Shown piece by piece: positions 1 through 8,371 of a stretch of DNA of 34,089 nucleotides (the stretch's first letter is position 1; every line of letters begins with the position of its first letter). Made by a program: the position numbers and the translations under genes. Under the pieces are notes generated by a model. It was given only the letters and a program-made list of their open reading frames with translations, made no database searches and was not told where the DNA came from. This stretch comes from a bacterium (GTDB lineage: Bacteria; Pseudomonadota; Alphaproteobacteria; Rhizobiales; JAKIUO01): the NCBI GenBank assembly GCA_024228495.1, contig JAAETJ010000337.1:1-34089 (forward strand), given 5' to 3'.

Positions 1-458
1 AAAAACCGTCTGATGGATCACGAGATCGCCTACATTTTGCTGCGTGATAAAAATCCGGATTACATCCGCTCCCTGATGGCTCCAGATGCTATGACCATTC
101 CGGCACGGATCGATGAAGGCGGCAAAATAGGACGGCATGAAGAGCCGGGAAACGCCACAGTCTTGGCGAGGGCTATTTTTATTCAGGCGACGAAGAAAAA
201 ACCAAGCAGGTCTGGCGCAAGGCTTGTAATCTCGCTGCAAAGAAGAAAGCAACAGACTGGCAGAACCGGGGACCAGGGGCCACAAACAAAGGCCGTACCC
301 TGTTGCTCCTGGACCCCGTTTCAAGCCCGGGGCGCTCAGTTTTTTCTACCCGTGCCGCTAATACATACAAAGGCGTGGGATTTACTGATCCCCGATGGGG
401 GACTTTAAAAGCACCTCCCTTAAAAGAATCGGATGCACTCTTTGGAATCGATTTTGAT
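1..458 (+). pseudogene. Frameshifted remnant of an unrecognised gene, open at the left edge
   Basis: I do not recognise this gene. The reading frame is open from base 1 and runs as plausible protein (MDHEIAYILLRDKNPDYI, then a Met-Ala-Pro-Asp-Ala stretch) to about base 140. From about base 144 another frame (codons starting at multiples of 3) carries protein-like sequence: LGEGYFYSGDEEKTKQVWRK at 162-221, then GRTLLLLDPV and YKGVGFTDPRWGTL, ending at a TGA at 456-458. The first frame continues to a stop at 406-408 but is basic, low-quality sequence there. The simplest reading is one gene broken by a frameshift near 133-150. It lies next to a short tandem repeat and upstream of the secreted-protein operon, so it may be a decayed piece of the same accessory region. 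A sequencing error is an alternative. Confidence 0.45.
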
Positions 459-506
459 TAACTAATCTTTCCCTTTATCGATTTTGATTAACTAATTTTC
501 CCCTTT
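448..506. repeat. Tandem duplication, about 29 bp, two copies
   Basis: Two adjacent copies of a unit beginning ATCGATTTTGATTAACTAAT follow each other directly, starting near 448 and near 477. They differ only in the pyrimidine-rich tail of the unit. The first copy overlaps the end of the broken gene, so the duplication arose in or after that gene. No function is apparent. Confidence 0.75.
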
Positions 507-512
507 AAAGGG

Positions 513-541
513 TTGTGTGACTATGTACGTATGTGTATATA
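513..541 (+). promoter_or_regulatory. Candidate sigma70-type promoter of the secreted-protein operon
   Basis: TTGTGT at 513-518 and TATATA at 536-541 are separated by 17 bases, which fits a housekeeping-type promoter. Transcription from here would give a leader of roughly 175 bases before the ATG at 724. The leader is AT-rich, with poly-T and poly-A runs and two AATTGAGT copies (about 586 and 626). This is a motif match by eye only. Confidence 0.35.
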
Positions 542-723
542 AGTCAGCTTTATTTCAAAGGCATACGTCTGTTTTTTTTGAAAAAATTGAGTGAATATCT
601 CAGAAGAATGAAATTTTTTTTAGCAATTGAGTAGTACACAGCTTTGCTCACTCAGTCGCAATCATCGTTGTTAGCCTGTCTTGTTGGCTTCTGAATGTAA
701 AATGTAAGAAGAGGATTACGATC

Positions 724-3700
724 ATGCCCATATTCAATTTCATCATCACTTCAAATGCTAACGATAATATTACGGGAACCAGTGGCAGAGATTTTGTAAT
801 AAGTTGTGGGGGGGATGATGTGATCAGCACAGGGGATGGCAATGATATCATTTTCAGCGGCCGAGGTAATGATGTCGTTGATGCCGGTTCTGGAAATGAC
901 TGTGTGATTGCCGGTAGAGGTGATGACATAGTGGATGGTGGAGAAGGAAATGATTATATATCCGGTGGCAGGGGCAATGATGTTTTGACCGGAGGCTCCG
1001 GGAATGATTTTATCATGGCCGGGTCTGGAGATGATACGGCTATCTACGTTTTTGCAGACAATGTAGGAAATAACGATATTTATAAAGGAGGGTGCGGCGT
1101 CGACTCCCTTCGTCTGGTTCTGACGAAAGACGAATGGCTACGCTCCGATGTGCAGACCGATATCGCTGCCTATCAGCAATTTTTACAAGATCATACGAGA
1201 AGCAATGGACAGGCTGATTATCGGCATTTTCATTTTGCAGCTCTGGGGTTGACAGCGAGCCAGTTTGAAAATCTTGAAATCATCGTTGATGGCGTTATTC
1301 TCGACCCTGCAGATGAAGCTGTATTGGCCCATGATGATGCTGTTGATGTTTTGGAAGGTGGCTCTGTTTCAGATAATGTCACCGACAATGATGATATCCC
1401 CGATCTATTGCAAGGTGTGACCCTGATCAGCGGTCCGAACAAAGGCATCTTGACTCTCAACGTCGATGGTTCTTTTACCTATGATACAGCTGGTGAATTC
1501 GAGGCCCTGGCTGATGGTGAGACCACAACCCAGACTTTTACCTATGAAGTAGAAGATGCAGATGGCGACACCTCTCAAGCAACAGTCACCCTCACCATCA
1601 CGGGGACCAATGACATTCCCACGATTACCGGCGATATCAGTGGCGGCGTTACCGAAGACGGCGTGCTTGTCGCCACCGGCACGCTGACGGTTGCTGATAT
1701 TGATAGTGGTGAATCCTCGGCGCAGGCGCAGATTGGCACTACCGGGACCTATGGCAGCTTTGATGTCACAACGGCAGGCGCGTGGAGCTATACGCTCGAC
1801 AATGCCAATGGTGCTGTGCAGGCTCTGGCAGCGGGAGCAACGCTGAGCGAAACATTCACAGTGACCTCGTTTGACGGCACGAATAGCGAAACCGTTACGA
1901 TCACCATCACGGGGACCAATGACGAGCCTGAAATCACCGGTGGAGTTATTTCCGGTTCTGTGAGCGAGCTGCCGAACAATGACCCCGGAGAAAATCAGGA
2001 TACGCATACGAGCACTGGCACTATTGATTTTAGCGATATTGATCTTGCTGACGGGCATAGTGTCGGGGTGAGCGCCAATGGTATCAATTATCGCGGTCAG
2101 TTGATCGCCAATGTTAGCGACCCCTCTACAAATGATGGTTCGGGACAAGTGAGCTGGACGTTTAGTGTTGATGATGCTGATCTTGATGATCTGGCAGCGG
2201 GAGACTTGCTGATGCAGACTTACACTTTGAGCGTGGATGACGGCAATGGCGGCACGGATACACAAATAGTGACCATTACCTTTAGTGGCGCGGCGGATAA
2301 CACTGCCCCCGTGGTGACCGGTAGTACTGTGTCGTTTGATGAGGATAGTTCATATGCGGTGATGCTGAGTGATCTTGGTTATTCGGATGCCGACAGTGAT
2401 GCGCTCGATCATATCACCATCACCACGTTGCCGGGGGCCGGGGTGCTGACGCTCAACAGCGTGGCGGTGAGTGTCGGAGCGCAGGTGAGCCTGGCGCAAC
2501 TCAATGCCGGGGCGCTGGAATTCACGCCGGTGGCGGACGCCAGCGGCACAGGTTATGCCTCGTTTGATTTCACGGCGAGTGATGGCGAGGAAGATAGTGC
2601 GGCAGCGACAGTGGTCCTTGATGTGACGCCGGTGGCCGATGCGCCGACGGTGACGGCCAGTCTTGGTCAGACGAGCGTGCAACCGGGCGAGACGGTGGCC
2701 CTTGATATTACGGCACTGCTCAACGACACGGATGGTTCTGAAACCATTACCCAGATCAGGGTTTCCGATCTGCCGCCAGGAGCAATCCTGAGCGCCGGTA
2801 CGGTACAAACAGATGGCAGTGTGATTTTGACATCGGCCGAGCTATCCGGCCTGACCATAACGGTGCCGACCTCGGCGTTCGCAGACGCGTTTGAACTCTC
2901 CAGCCTTGATGGCAGCGACGGCTTTGTATTGAATGGTATCGATGCAGGTGACACTAGCGGCTATTCGGTGGCAGGGGCCGGGGATGTCAATGGCGATGGA
3001 TATGACGATCTCATTATCAGTGCAAATCGGGCCGACCCCAACGGCGTCGATTCCGGGGAGAGTTATGTGGTGTTCGGACAAGCGGGCGGCTTTGCCTCCA
3101 GCATGGATTTGAGCACGCTTAATGGCAGCAACGGCTTTGTATTGAACGGTATCGATGCGAGTGACAATATCGGCGATTCGGTGGCAGGGGCCGGGGATGT
3201 CAATGGCGATGGATATGACGATCTCATTATCGGTGCAAATCGGGCCGACCCCAACGGCAGCGAGTCCGGGGAGAGTTATGTGGTGTTCGGACAAGCGGGC
3301 AGCTTTGCCTCCAGCATGGATCTGAGCACGCTTAATGGCAGCGACGGCTTTGTATTGAACGGTATCGATGGATATGACTATAGCGGCAATTCGGTGGCAG
3401 GGGCCGGGGATGTCAATGGCGATGGATATGACGATCTCATTATCGGGGCCAATTCGGCCGACCCCAACGGCGTCGATTCCGGGGAGAGTTATGTGGTGTT
3501 CGGACAAGCGGGAAGCTTTGCCTCCAGCATGGATTTGAGCACGCTTGATGGCAGCGACGGCTTTGTATTGAACGGTATCGATGCAAATGACAATAGCGGC
3601 TATTCGGTGGCAGGGGCCGGGGATGTCAATGGCGATGGATATGACGATCTCATTATCGGTGCACGTAGTGCCGACCCCAACGGCAGCAATTCCGGGGCGA

Positions 3701-3738
3701 GTTATGTGGTTTATGGCGGCGACTTCCTTGTGGCTTGA
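724..3738 (+). CDS. Secreted RTX / VCBS / FG-GAP repeat protein, probable type I secretion substrate
   Basis: A 1004-residue modular protein, probably an extracellular adhesin or calcium-stabilised surface protein. Residues about 28-105 are RTX nonapeptide repeats of the GGxGNDxhx type. Residues about 200-400 hold two VCBS-type domains, each closing with a TITGTND motif. A third such domain (about 400-525) and a cadherin-like domain (about 530-640) follow. From residue 729 there are four FG-GAP / integrin-propeller repeats of 71 residues with the calcium-binding DVNGDGYDD motif. There is no N-terminal signal peptide. The C terminus is GGDFLVA, matching the acidic residue plus hydrophobics that end many type I substrates. 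The start is supported by AGAGGA about 8 bases upstream of the ATG. The RTX block at the N terminus is unusual, since it normally precedes the C-terminal signal. ABC and fusion-protein genes follow directly. The ligand cannot be told from sequence. Confidence 0.88.
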   Translation: MPIFNFIITSNANDNITGTSGRDFVISCGGDDVISTGDGNDIIFSGRGNDVVDAGSGNDCVIAGRGDDIVDGGEGNDYISGGRGNDVLTGGSGNDFIMAGSGDDTAIYVFADNVGNNDIYKGGCGVDSLRLVLTKDEWLRSDVQTDIAAYQQFLQDHTRSNGQADYRHFHFAALGLTASQFENLEIIVDGVILDPADEAVLAHDDAVDVLEGGSVSDNVTDNDDIPDLLQGVTLISGPNKGILTLNVDGSFTYDTAGEFEALADGETTTQTFTYEVEDADGDTSQATVTLTITGTNDIPTITGDISGGVTEDGVLVATGTLTVADIDSGESSAQAQIGTTGTYGSFDVTTAGAWSYTLDNANGAVQALAAGATLSETFTVTSFDGTNSETVTITITGTNDEPEITGGVISGSVSELPNNDPGENQDTHTSTGTIDFSDIDLADGHSVGVSANGINYRGQLIANVSDPSTNDGSGQVSWTFSVDDADLDDLAAGDLLMQTYTLSVDDGNGGTDTQIVTITFSGAADNTAPVVTGSTVSFDEDSSYAVMLSDLGYSDADSDALDHITITTLPGAGVLTLNSVAVSVGAQVSLAQLNAGALEFTPVADASGTGYASFDFTASDGEEDSAAATVVLDVTPVADAPTVTASLGQTSVQPGETVALDITALLNDTDGSETITQIRVSDLPPGAILSAGTVQTDGSVILTSAELSGLTITVPTSAFADAFELSSLDGSDGFVLNGIDAGDTSGYSVAGAGDVNGDGYDDLIISANRADPNGVDSGESYVVFGQAGGFASSMDLSTLNGSNGFVLNGIDASDNIGDSVAGAGDVNGDGYDDLIIGANRADPNGSESGESYVVFGQAGSFASSMDLSTLNGSDGFVLNGIDGYDYSGNSVAGAGDVNGDGYDDLIIGANSADPNGVDSGESYVVFGQAGSFASSMDLSTLDGSDGFVLNGIDANDNSGYSVAGAGDVNGDGYDDLIIGARSADPNGSNSGASYVVYGGDFLVA
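2908..3720 (+). repeat. Four in-frame 213-bp tandem repeats encoding FG-GAP units
   Basis: Repeat units begin at 2908, 3121, 3334 and 3547, exactly 213 bases apart (71 codons). The fourth is cut short by the end of the gene. The units share long identical DNA blocks, such as the segment encoding VAGAGDVNGDGYDDLII and the segment encoding GESYVVFGQAG. Differences cluster in the codons just before VAGAG (AGDTSGYS, ASDNIGDS, GYDYSGNS, ANDNSGYS) and in the DPNG(V/S)(D/E/N)S loop. Near-identity at DNA level points to recent duplication or gene conversion. Confidence 0.93.
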
Positions 3739-3781
3739 AGAAAATTCCAAGAAATAGTCCTTTCATTCTGTTAAAGGACAA

Positions 3782-3817
3782 TCACCCTCCCCTAACCTCC
3801 AGGTTAGGGGAGGGTGA
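3782..3817 (+). terminator. Perfect 17-bp intercistronic hairpin between substrate and transporter genes
   Basis: Bases 3782-3798 pair perfectly with 3801-3817 around a two-base gap: a GC-rich stem built from CACCCTCCCCTAACCT and its complement. No T-run follows on either strand, so it is not a canonical intrinsic terminator. It could act as a partial (leaky) terminator, as a 3' stabiliser of the substrate mRNA, or be a dispersed palindromic element. RTX operons such as hlyCABD are known to use transcription attenuation at this point between substrate and exporter genes. Confidence 0.6.
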
Positions 3818-3838
3818 ATAATCAGATTAAAGTGTTGG

Positions 3839-5536
3839 TTGAGAAAAATGCTTAACATAAATTATCGTATCTTGTGGGGTGTAGGCCTGTTCAGCATGGT
3901 GACCAATCTTTTGATGCTCACCGGCCCCTTGTTCATGTTGCAGGTCTATGACCGGGTGCTGACCTCACAAAGCGTGCCCACATTGATGGTGCTGGGAGTG
4001 CTGGTGGCGCTGCTGTTTTCATTTTATGGCGTGCTGGACTTTATCCGGCTACGGATCATGGCACATATGGGCCACCTGCTTGATCATCAGCTGTCGAACA
4101 AGGCCTTTGATCTTTATACCAGCTCCCCCTTGAGAGGGCGGGGCAAGGCGGCGTTCAATCCGTTGAGCGATCTCAAACAGGTGCGGCGGTTTTTGTCGGG
4201 GCCGGGTGCCGTCACCCTGTTTGATTTGCCCTGGCTGCCGTTTTATCTCGGAGTGGTGTTTCTCCTGCACCCCCTGCTGGGATGGTTCGCCCTGGCAGGG
4301 GCCGTGGCGCTGATAATCATGGCGGTTCTCAACGAGTTGTTGAGTAAAAACCGGATGCGTGAAGCTAATCAAGCTGATTTTGAGGAACAAAGTATTGCTC
4401 AGGCTTCTGTCCGTAATGCCGAATGTCTGGCGTCTATGGGCATGGGCGAAACCATGCAGGCACACTGGCTGGTACAGCGCATAAAGGCCATTGAGATGGC
4501 CGGAAAAGCCAGCAAGGTCTCATCCCTATTCGGCGCCTTGTCAAAGACTATGCGGTTGGCCATTCAGTCGTTTTTGCTGGGTTTTGGGGCTTATCTGGCC
4601 ATAGCTCAGGAAATCACCCCCGGTGCAATGATCGCCGCCTCGATAATTTTTGCCAGAGCTTTGGCACCTGCAGAACAGACCATCGCTCAGTGGCGCTCTA
4701 TCGCCGAAGTTCGTTTCAGCTGGCAGCGCTTGCAAGAGGTTTTCGCCCATGCAAGTGGCGAGAGAGACTATGCCGGGACATTGCCCGAACCAAAAGAAAC
4801 CCTCGCTGTGCAGGAGCTGGCGGTTGCTGCTCCCGGCGAACAAAAACCACTTGTCAAAGGTGTCGGCTTTATGCTGGCAGCTGGTGATGGCCTTGGTATA
4901 TTGGGGCCAAGTGGCAGTGGAAAATCGACACTGGGCAAAGCGCTGGTCGGGGCCTGGTCGCCATTGGCCGGGACCATCCGCCTCGACAAGGCGACACTTG
5001 ATCAATGGCCCCCAGAAATTCTTGGTCGCCATGTGGGGTATTTGCCGCAGGATATAGAGCTGTTTGACGGCACTATTGCGCAAAATATCTGCCGCTTTCA
5101 CGAGGATACAGGTTTTGATGAGGTAATCGCCGCCGGTATGCTATCGGAGTGTCATGGTATGATCCTGCAATTTGCCGATGGCTATGATACAAGGATCGGC
5201 AGAGGTGGCATCCAGCTTTCCGCCGGGCAACGCCAGCGCATTGCTCTGGCGCGGGCGGTGTTTGGCAATCCATTCCTTGTTGTACTTGATGAACCAAACT
5301 CCAATCTTGATGTTGATGGTGACGAGGCCCTGGCCAACTCCATCGCAAAACTGAGGGAGAAAGGAGCTATTGTCATTGTCATTGCTCACAGAACAAAGAT
5401 ACTCGCCCAGACCAACAAGCTGCTGATGCTGGAGGGCGGTCTTCCGCAGGTATTTGGACCCAAGGAAAAAGTGTTTGCTTATATGCAGGAACAACTCAAA
5501 AAACGTACTAAAAAGGGACTGAAAATTGTCGGTTGA
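3839..5536 (+). CDS. Type I secretion ABC transporter/permease (PrtD-like)
   Basis: Inner-membrane ATPase that drives export of the upstream substrate in one step to the outside. The 565-residue protein has an N-terminal membrane domain (hydrophobic helices from about residue 10 to 280, starting LWGVGLFSMVTNLLML) and a C-terminal ATPase domain. The Walker A is GPSGSGKST at about 355-363, the signature LSAGQRQRIALARA at about 460-473, the Walker B VVLDEP near 481-486, and the H-loop AHR near 517. Length and order match the PrtD/AprD family, which lacks the N-terminal peptidase-like domain of HlyB. The start is uncertain: TTG at 3839, or ATG at 3848 giving MLNINYRILWG; neither has a strong Shine-Dalgarno. 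It overlaps the next gene by 11 bases. No TolC-type outer-membrane gene is in the window, so that part must come from elsewhere. Confidence 0.93.
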   Translation: MRKMLNINYRILWGVGLFSMVTNLLMLTGPLFMLQVYDRVLTSQSVPTLMVLGVLVALLFSFYGVLDFIRLRIMAHMGHLLDHQLSNKAFDLYTSSPLRGRGKAAFNPLSDLKQVRRFLSGPGAVTLFDLPWLPFYLGVVFLLHPLLGWFALAGAVALIIMAVLNELLSKNRMREANQADFEEQSIAQASVRNAECLASMGMGETMQAHWLVQRIKAIEMAGKASKVSSLFGALSKTMRLAIQSFLLGFGAYLAIAQEITPGAMIAASIIFARALAPAEQTIAQWRSIAEVRFSWQRLQEVFAHASGERDYAGTLPEPKETLAVQELAVAAPGEQKPLVKGVGFMLAAGDGLGILGPSGSGKSTLGKALVGAWSPLAGTIRLDKATLDQWPPEILGRHVGYLPQDIELFDGTIAQNICRFHEDTGFDEVIAAGMLSECHGMILQFADGYDTRIGRGGIQLSAGQRQRIALARAVFGNPFLVVLDEPNSNLDVDGDEALANSIAKLREKGAIVIVIAHRTKILAQTNKLLMLEGGLPQVFGPKEKVFAYMQEQLKKRTKKGLKIVG

Positions 5537-6839
5537 TCCAGAAAAAATTGAGAAAGGAGCTATCCGTCGCTACCTGGGCGCAGGTGTGATAGCTTTGTTT
5601 TTATTGATTGGTGGTATTGGCGGCTGGTCGGCTTATGCCTCCATTAACGGAGCGGTTATCGCCAGCGGCGCTGTCGTGCAAGATTCCAAGAATAAGCGTA
5701 TCCAGCATGGTGATGGTGGTATTATCAGGAAAATCCACGTCAAAGACGGCACACGTGTGCATAGGGGCGAACTGCTTATCTCCCTTGATGATACGCGTGT
5801 TCGAGCCGAACTTGATATGGTACGTAAACGTTTGTTTGAGCTGAAAGTACGCCGCCAAAGATTGCGTGCTTCCCGTGATGGAAAAACCGATTTTAAAGTG
5901 GATCAAACACTGAGCCGACAGGCCAAAGGTGATACCAATTTGAACTCGGTTCTTTCCGTACAGCAGCGCTTGTTCAAAACTACCCAAAGACGCATTCATA
6001 ACCAGAAGCAGCAGTTGCGTGAGCGCATCGCTCAGTTAAAAAAAGAAATTTCCGGTTTTAAAATGCAAGTGAAAGCCAAGTCCGGTGCACTGAAACTATC
6101 TAATCGTGAAATTCGTGGACTGAAAACACTTCATCGTAGAAAACTGGTTTCTTTGCAACGCCTCAATTCTCTCATACGAACCAAAAATGAAATTGAGAGC
6201 GATCTTGGGCGTTTTACGTCCGAGATCGCCAATGCCGGGGGGCGCATTAGCGAAGCACAACTGAAAATTATTGAAATCGAGGAATCCCAGAGCAGTGATG
6301 TATTGAAAGAACTAGAGAAAATTGAAGGAGACATTCTGGAGCTGCGCGAACGCTATATCACGGCAAATGATAGGTTAAACAGGCTGGAAATCCGTTCACC
6401 GCAAGAGGGATATGTGCATGAGCTACAATATTTCACTCTGGATGGTGTCATCCAGGCGGGGGAAACCTTGATGCATATTGTGCCGGACAGCGACCAGCTT
6501 ACAGTTGAAGCCCGAATATTGCCAACTGATGTGGATCAAATAACCATCGGCCAAAAAGCCAATATTCGCTTTACAGCCTTTAATCAGCGAACCACACCGA
6601 TGGTCGCAGGCAAGGTAACATTTTTAGCTCCCGATCAAAGTCAGAATGAGAAAACCGATGAAGCTTTTTTTAAGATCCGAATTGGTATTTCTTCAAAGGA
6701 ACAACAAAAAATTGAAGGTAAGGAAATTACGCCAGGAATGCCCGCAGAAGTAATGATTAGAACCTCTGAACGTACAGTCATCAGCTATCTGATGAAACCC
6801 CTCTTCGATCAGTTCAACCGGGCTTTTAGAGAGGATTGA
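5526..6839 (+). CDS. Type I secretion membrane fusion protein (HlyD/PrtE family)
   Basis: Periplasmic adaptor that links the ABC transporter to an outer-membrane channel. The 437-residue protein has a short cytoplasmic N terminus, one membrane helix (about 17-40, GVIALFLLIGGIGGWSAYA), and a first half-lipoyl segment (about 60-85, with GGIIRKIHVKDGTRVHRGELL). A long charged coiled-coil region follows (about 95-290), then the returning lipoyl/beta-barrel part (RSPQEGYVHELQYFTLDGVI) and a conserved C-terminal domain ending in the PGMPAEVMIRTSERTVISYL motif typical of the family. The start is TTG at 5526, supported by AAGGGA about 8 bases upstream inside the end of the transporter gene, so the pair is translationally coupled. 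No other ATG or GTG with a ribosome site lies before the membrane helix. Confidence 0.93.
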   Translation: MSVDPEKIEKGAIRRYLGAGVIALFLLIGGIGGWSAYASINGAVIASGAVVQDSKNKRIQHGDGGIIRKIHVKDGTRVHRGELLISLDDTRVRAELDMVRKRLFELKVRRQRLRASRDGKTDFKVDQTLSRQAKGDTNLNSVLSVQQRLFKTTQRRIHNQKQQLRERIAQLKKEISGFKMQVKAKSGALKLSNREIRGLKTLHRRKLVSLQRLNSLIRTKNEIESDLGRFTSEIANAGGRISEAQLKIIEIEESQSSDVLKELEKIEGDILELRERYITANDRLNRLEIRSPQEGYVHELQYFTLDGVIQAGETLMHIVPDSDQLTVEARILPTDVDQITIGQKANIRFTAFNQRTTPMVAGKVTFLAPDQSQNEKTDEAFFKIRIGISSKEQQKIEGKEITPGMPAEVMIRTSERTVISYLMKPLFDQFNRAFRED

Positions 6840-7189
6840 TCTCCCACTGATTGGCATTTCCAATGCCAACATTGTTGCCTATTGTGGCGGCACCGCGTCT
6901 GCTCAACACCCAGCTTTCCTCATGGGGAACGGCTGGCGGGTATGGGGAAAAGTACCAATTCCGATAAGCAGAGACAGCGGTCATTGTCTTGGTCGTTATA
7001 TTCTGTGGCCTCAGCACCAACAAAAAATTCGCAAGCCAGTTGCCTCTACGGAAGCTTTTTGATCTGTTAGCAAAAGATCAGAGGTTTGGCGTGACGGTGA
7101 GTTTTGACCCGACTGAGACATTCAAATGCACAAAATCAGTGTGGGGCTAAAGGGAGCATTTTTCATCAATTTCCCTTTTTTCCACTAAT
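6840..7189. other. 350-bp gap between converging genes, possible gene debris
   Basis: No convincing gene. On the plus strand a frame without an ATG near its start runs from about 6796 to 7065 and reads LPLIGISNANIVAYCGGTAS, later GNGWRVWGK. Another open frame follows from about 6970 to 7150. The minus strand is also open over 6826-7023. None resembles a family I know, and none has a ribosome site. These may be fragments of a decayed gene or chance openings. Confidence 0.3.
7149..7182 (+). terminator. Candidate terminator of the type I secretion operon
   Basis: AAAGGGA near 7149 can pair with TCCCTTT near 7171-7178 across a loop of about 16 bases, followed by a T-run. It lies between the convergent fusion-protein and cytochrome genes. 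The stem is short, so support is modest. Confidence 0.35.
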
Positions 7190-7855
7190 TCAGTGAGCGA
7201 GAAGTCGAATATAGCTAACCAATGACTCAACATCGCCCTGACTTAGAATGTCCCGCCAAGCCGGCATATACCGCCCGTTGCCATCAAGGATACTCTTAAT
7301 AAGCTCTTTATTGTCAAGGCGGTCGGTCTCAAGGGGATTAGTGAGATCCATCGGTACTATCCCTATAAGTTTCGTCATGACGCCATCTCCTTCGCCCTCT
7401 ACACCATGACAGACTTGGCAATACTGATTATAGAGTTGAAGACCAATTTTTGGATCGCCCATCAAATTATGTTTGGCTCTACTCATGAAGCGAAGATATG
7501 CGATCAATGATTTGATTTGAGACTTGTTAAATATATTCTTCCATTCCGGCATGGAATTACTGATCATGTCATGGCGATTACGCCCCGTTATAGTCGGCCG
7601 CCCCTCTCCGGTAATAATCTTCACAAGGATGGTATCACTCCTGGAGCGTACGGTTGTGGTCAGGTCTGCCGGGTTAATCCTCATTGCTTTTGCAAGGGGG
7701 CCATTCCCTTTACCAGTAACTCCATGACATAGCTGGCAGTAGGAAACATACAACCCTCTTCCTTCAAAGGCGGGAGGAGGGCTAGCGGCTACTTCCCAGA
7801 TGCACGCAAAAGTGAGTAGGGTTTGCAGCAATATGACGTGGATGATATTTTTCAT
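7190..7855 (-). CDS. Periplasmic dihaem cytochrome c
   Basis: A 221-residue electron carrier with two class I cytochrome c domains. A signal peptide spans about residues 1-25 (MKNIIHVILLQTLLTFACIW, cut near AAS). The first haem site is CQLCH at residues 40-44 with likely axial Met102 in SMPEW. The second is CQVCH at 146-150 with likely axial Met197 in YMPAW. Each site is followed by the G(V)xGxGxG motif usual for c-type domains of the cytochrome c4 or alcohol-dehydrogenase/SoxX type. AAAGG about 6 bases before the ATG supports the start. It stands alone, convergent with the secretion operon, so its redox partner is unknown. Which oxidase or dehydrogenase it serves cannot be inferred. Confidence 0.9.
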   Translation of the reverse strand: MKNIIHVILLQTLLTFACIWEVAASPPPAFEGRGLYVSYCQLCHGVTGKGNGPLAKAMRINPADLTTTVRSRSDTILVKIITGEGRPTITGRNRHDMISNSMPEWKNIFNKSQIKSLIAYLRFMSRAKHNLMGDPKIGLQLYNQYCQVCHGVEGEGDGVMTKLIGIVPMDLTNPLETDRLDNKELIKSILDGNGRYMPAWRDILSQGDVESLVSYIRLLAH

Positions 7856-7979
7856 GGCTACCTTTATTATTGAACCGGGATGCCCCTTGCAAGCCTCTTA
7901 GTGTTTGACCGAATAGTATCCTTAACAATATCAGTTATTTGCGATTCCATCAATTTATAACTAATTGATGGAGGAAATC

Positions 7980-8370
7980 ATGGCTTGGACGATAGAAAAC
8001 CGTGGCGATTATTGTCGCAATGATTTGAGGTATGAGAGTGATTTGCGTCATGTTGAGTGGCTGGCAATTTCTCCTCCTTTGCCGCAACAAAGCAATACAG
8101 GCAGGCCTCGCACGGTTGATTTACGGGCCATTTCGAACGCGATTTTTTATATTGCGCAAACGGGTTGTCAGTGGCGCATGTTGGCCAAAGATTTTTCGCC
8201 GTTTCAAAGCGTTCAATATTATTTTTACAAGTGGCGCGATGACGACACATGGCGACAAATCAGTGACACAATGGTCGCGATCGAGAGAAAAAGACAGAGG
8301 CGAAATGAAAAACCAAGTGCTGGCGTGATCGATAGCCAGTCCGTAAAAACCACAGAAAGTGGCGGTATTT
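7980..8370 (+). mobile_element. Truncated IS5-family transposase (N-terminal half)
   Basis: Reading from ATG 7980 (GGAGG seven bases upstream), the product begins MAWTIENRGDYCRNDLRY and contains the IS5-family N-terminal domain: a GRPRTVDLR motif, AIFYIAQTGCQWRMLAKDF, YYFYKWRDD, and the DSQSVKTTESGG motif that holds the first catalytic Asp of the DDE domain. Homology stops right after SGG at about 8366. The rest of the DDE domain is missing, and the frame continues into foreign sequence to a stop at 8420. I could not identify a left terminal inverted repeat. It is inactive. Confidence 0.85.
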
Positions 8371-8371
8371 C

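Noticed and set aside
1405-2265. Long minus-strand ORF within the secreted protein gene
   Set aside because: It is the antisense shadow of the repeat-rich coding sequence; the product has no domain and the plus-strand gene is unambiguous.
2842-3750. Minus-strand ORF with internal repeats opposite the FG-GAP region
   Set aside because: Its repeats are just the complement of the 213-bp coding repeats; it has no ribosome site or recognisable fold.
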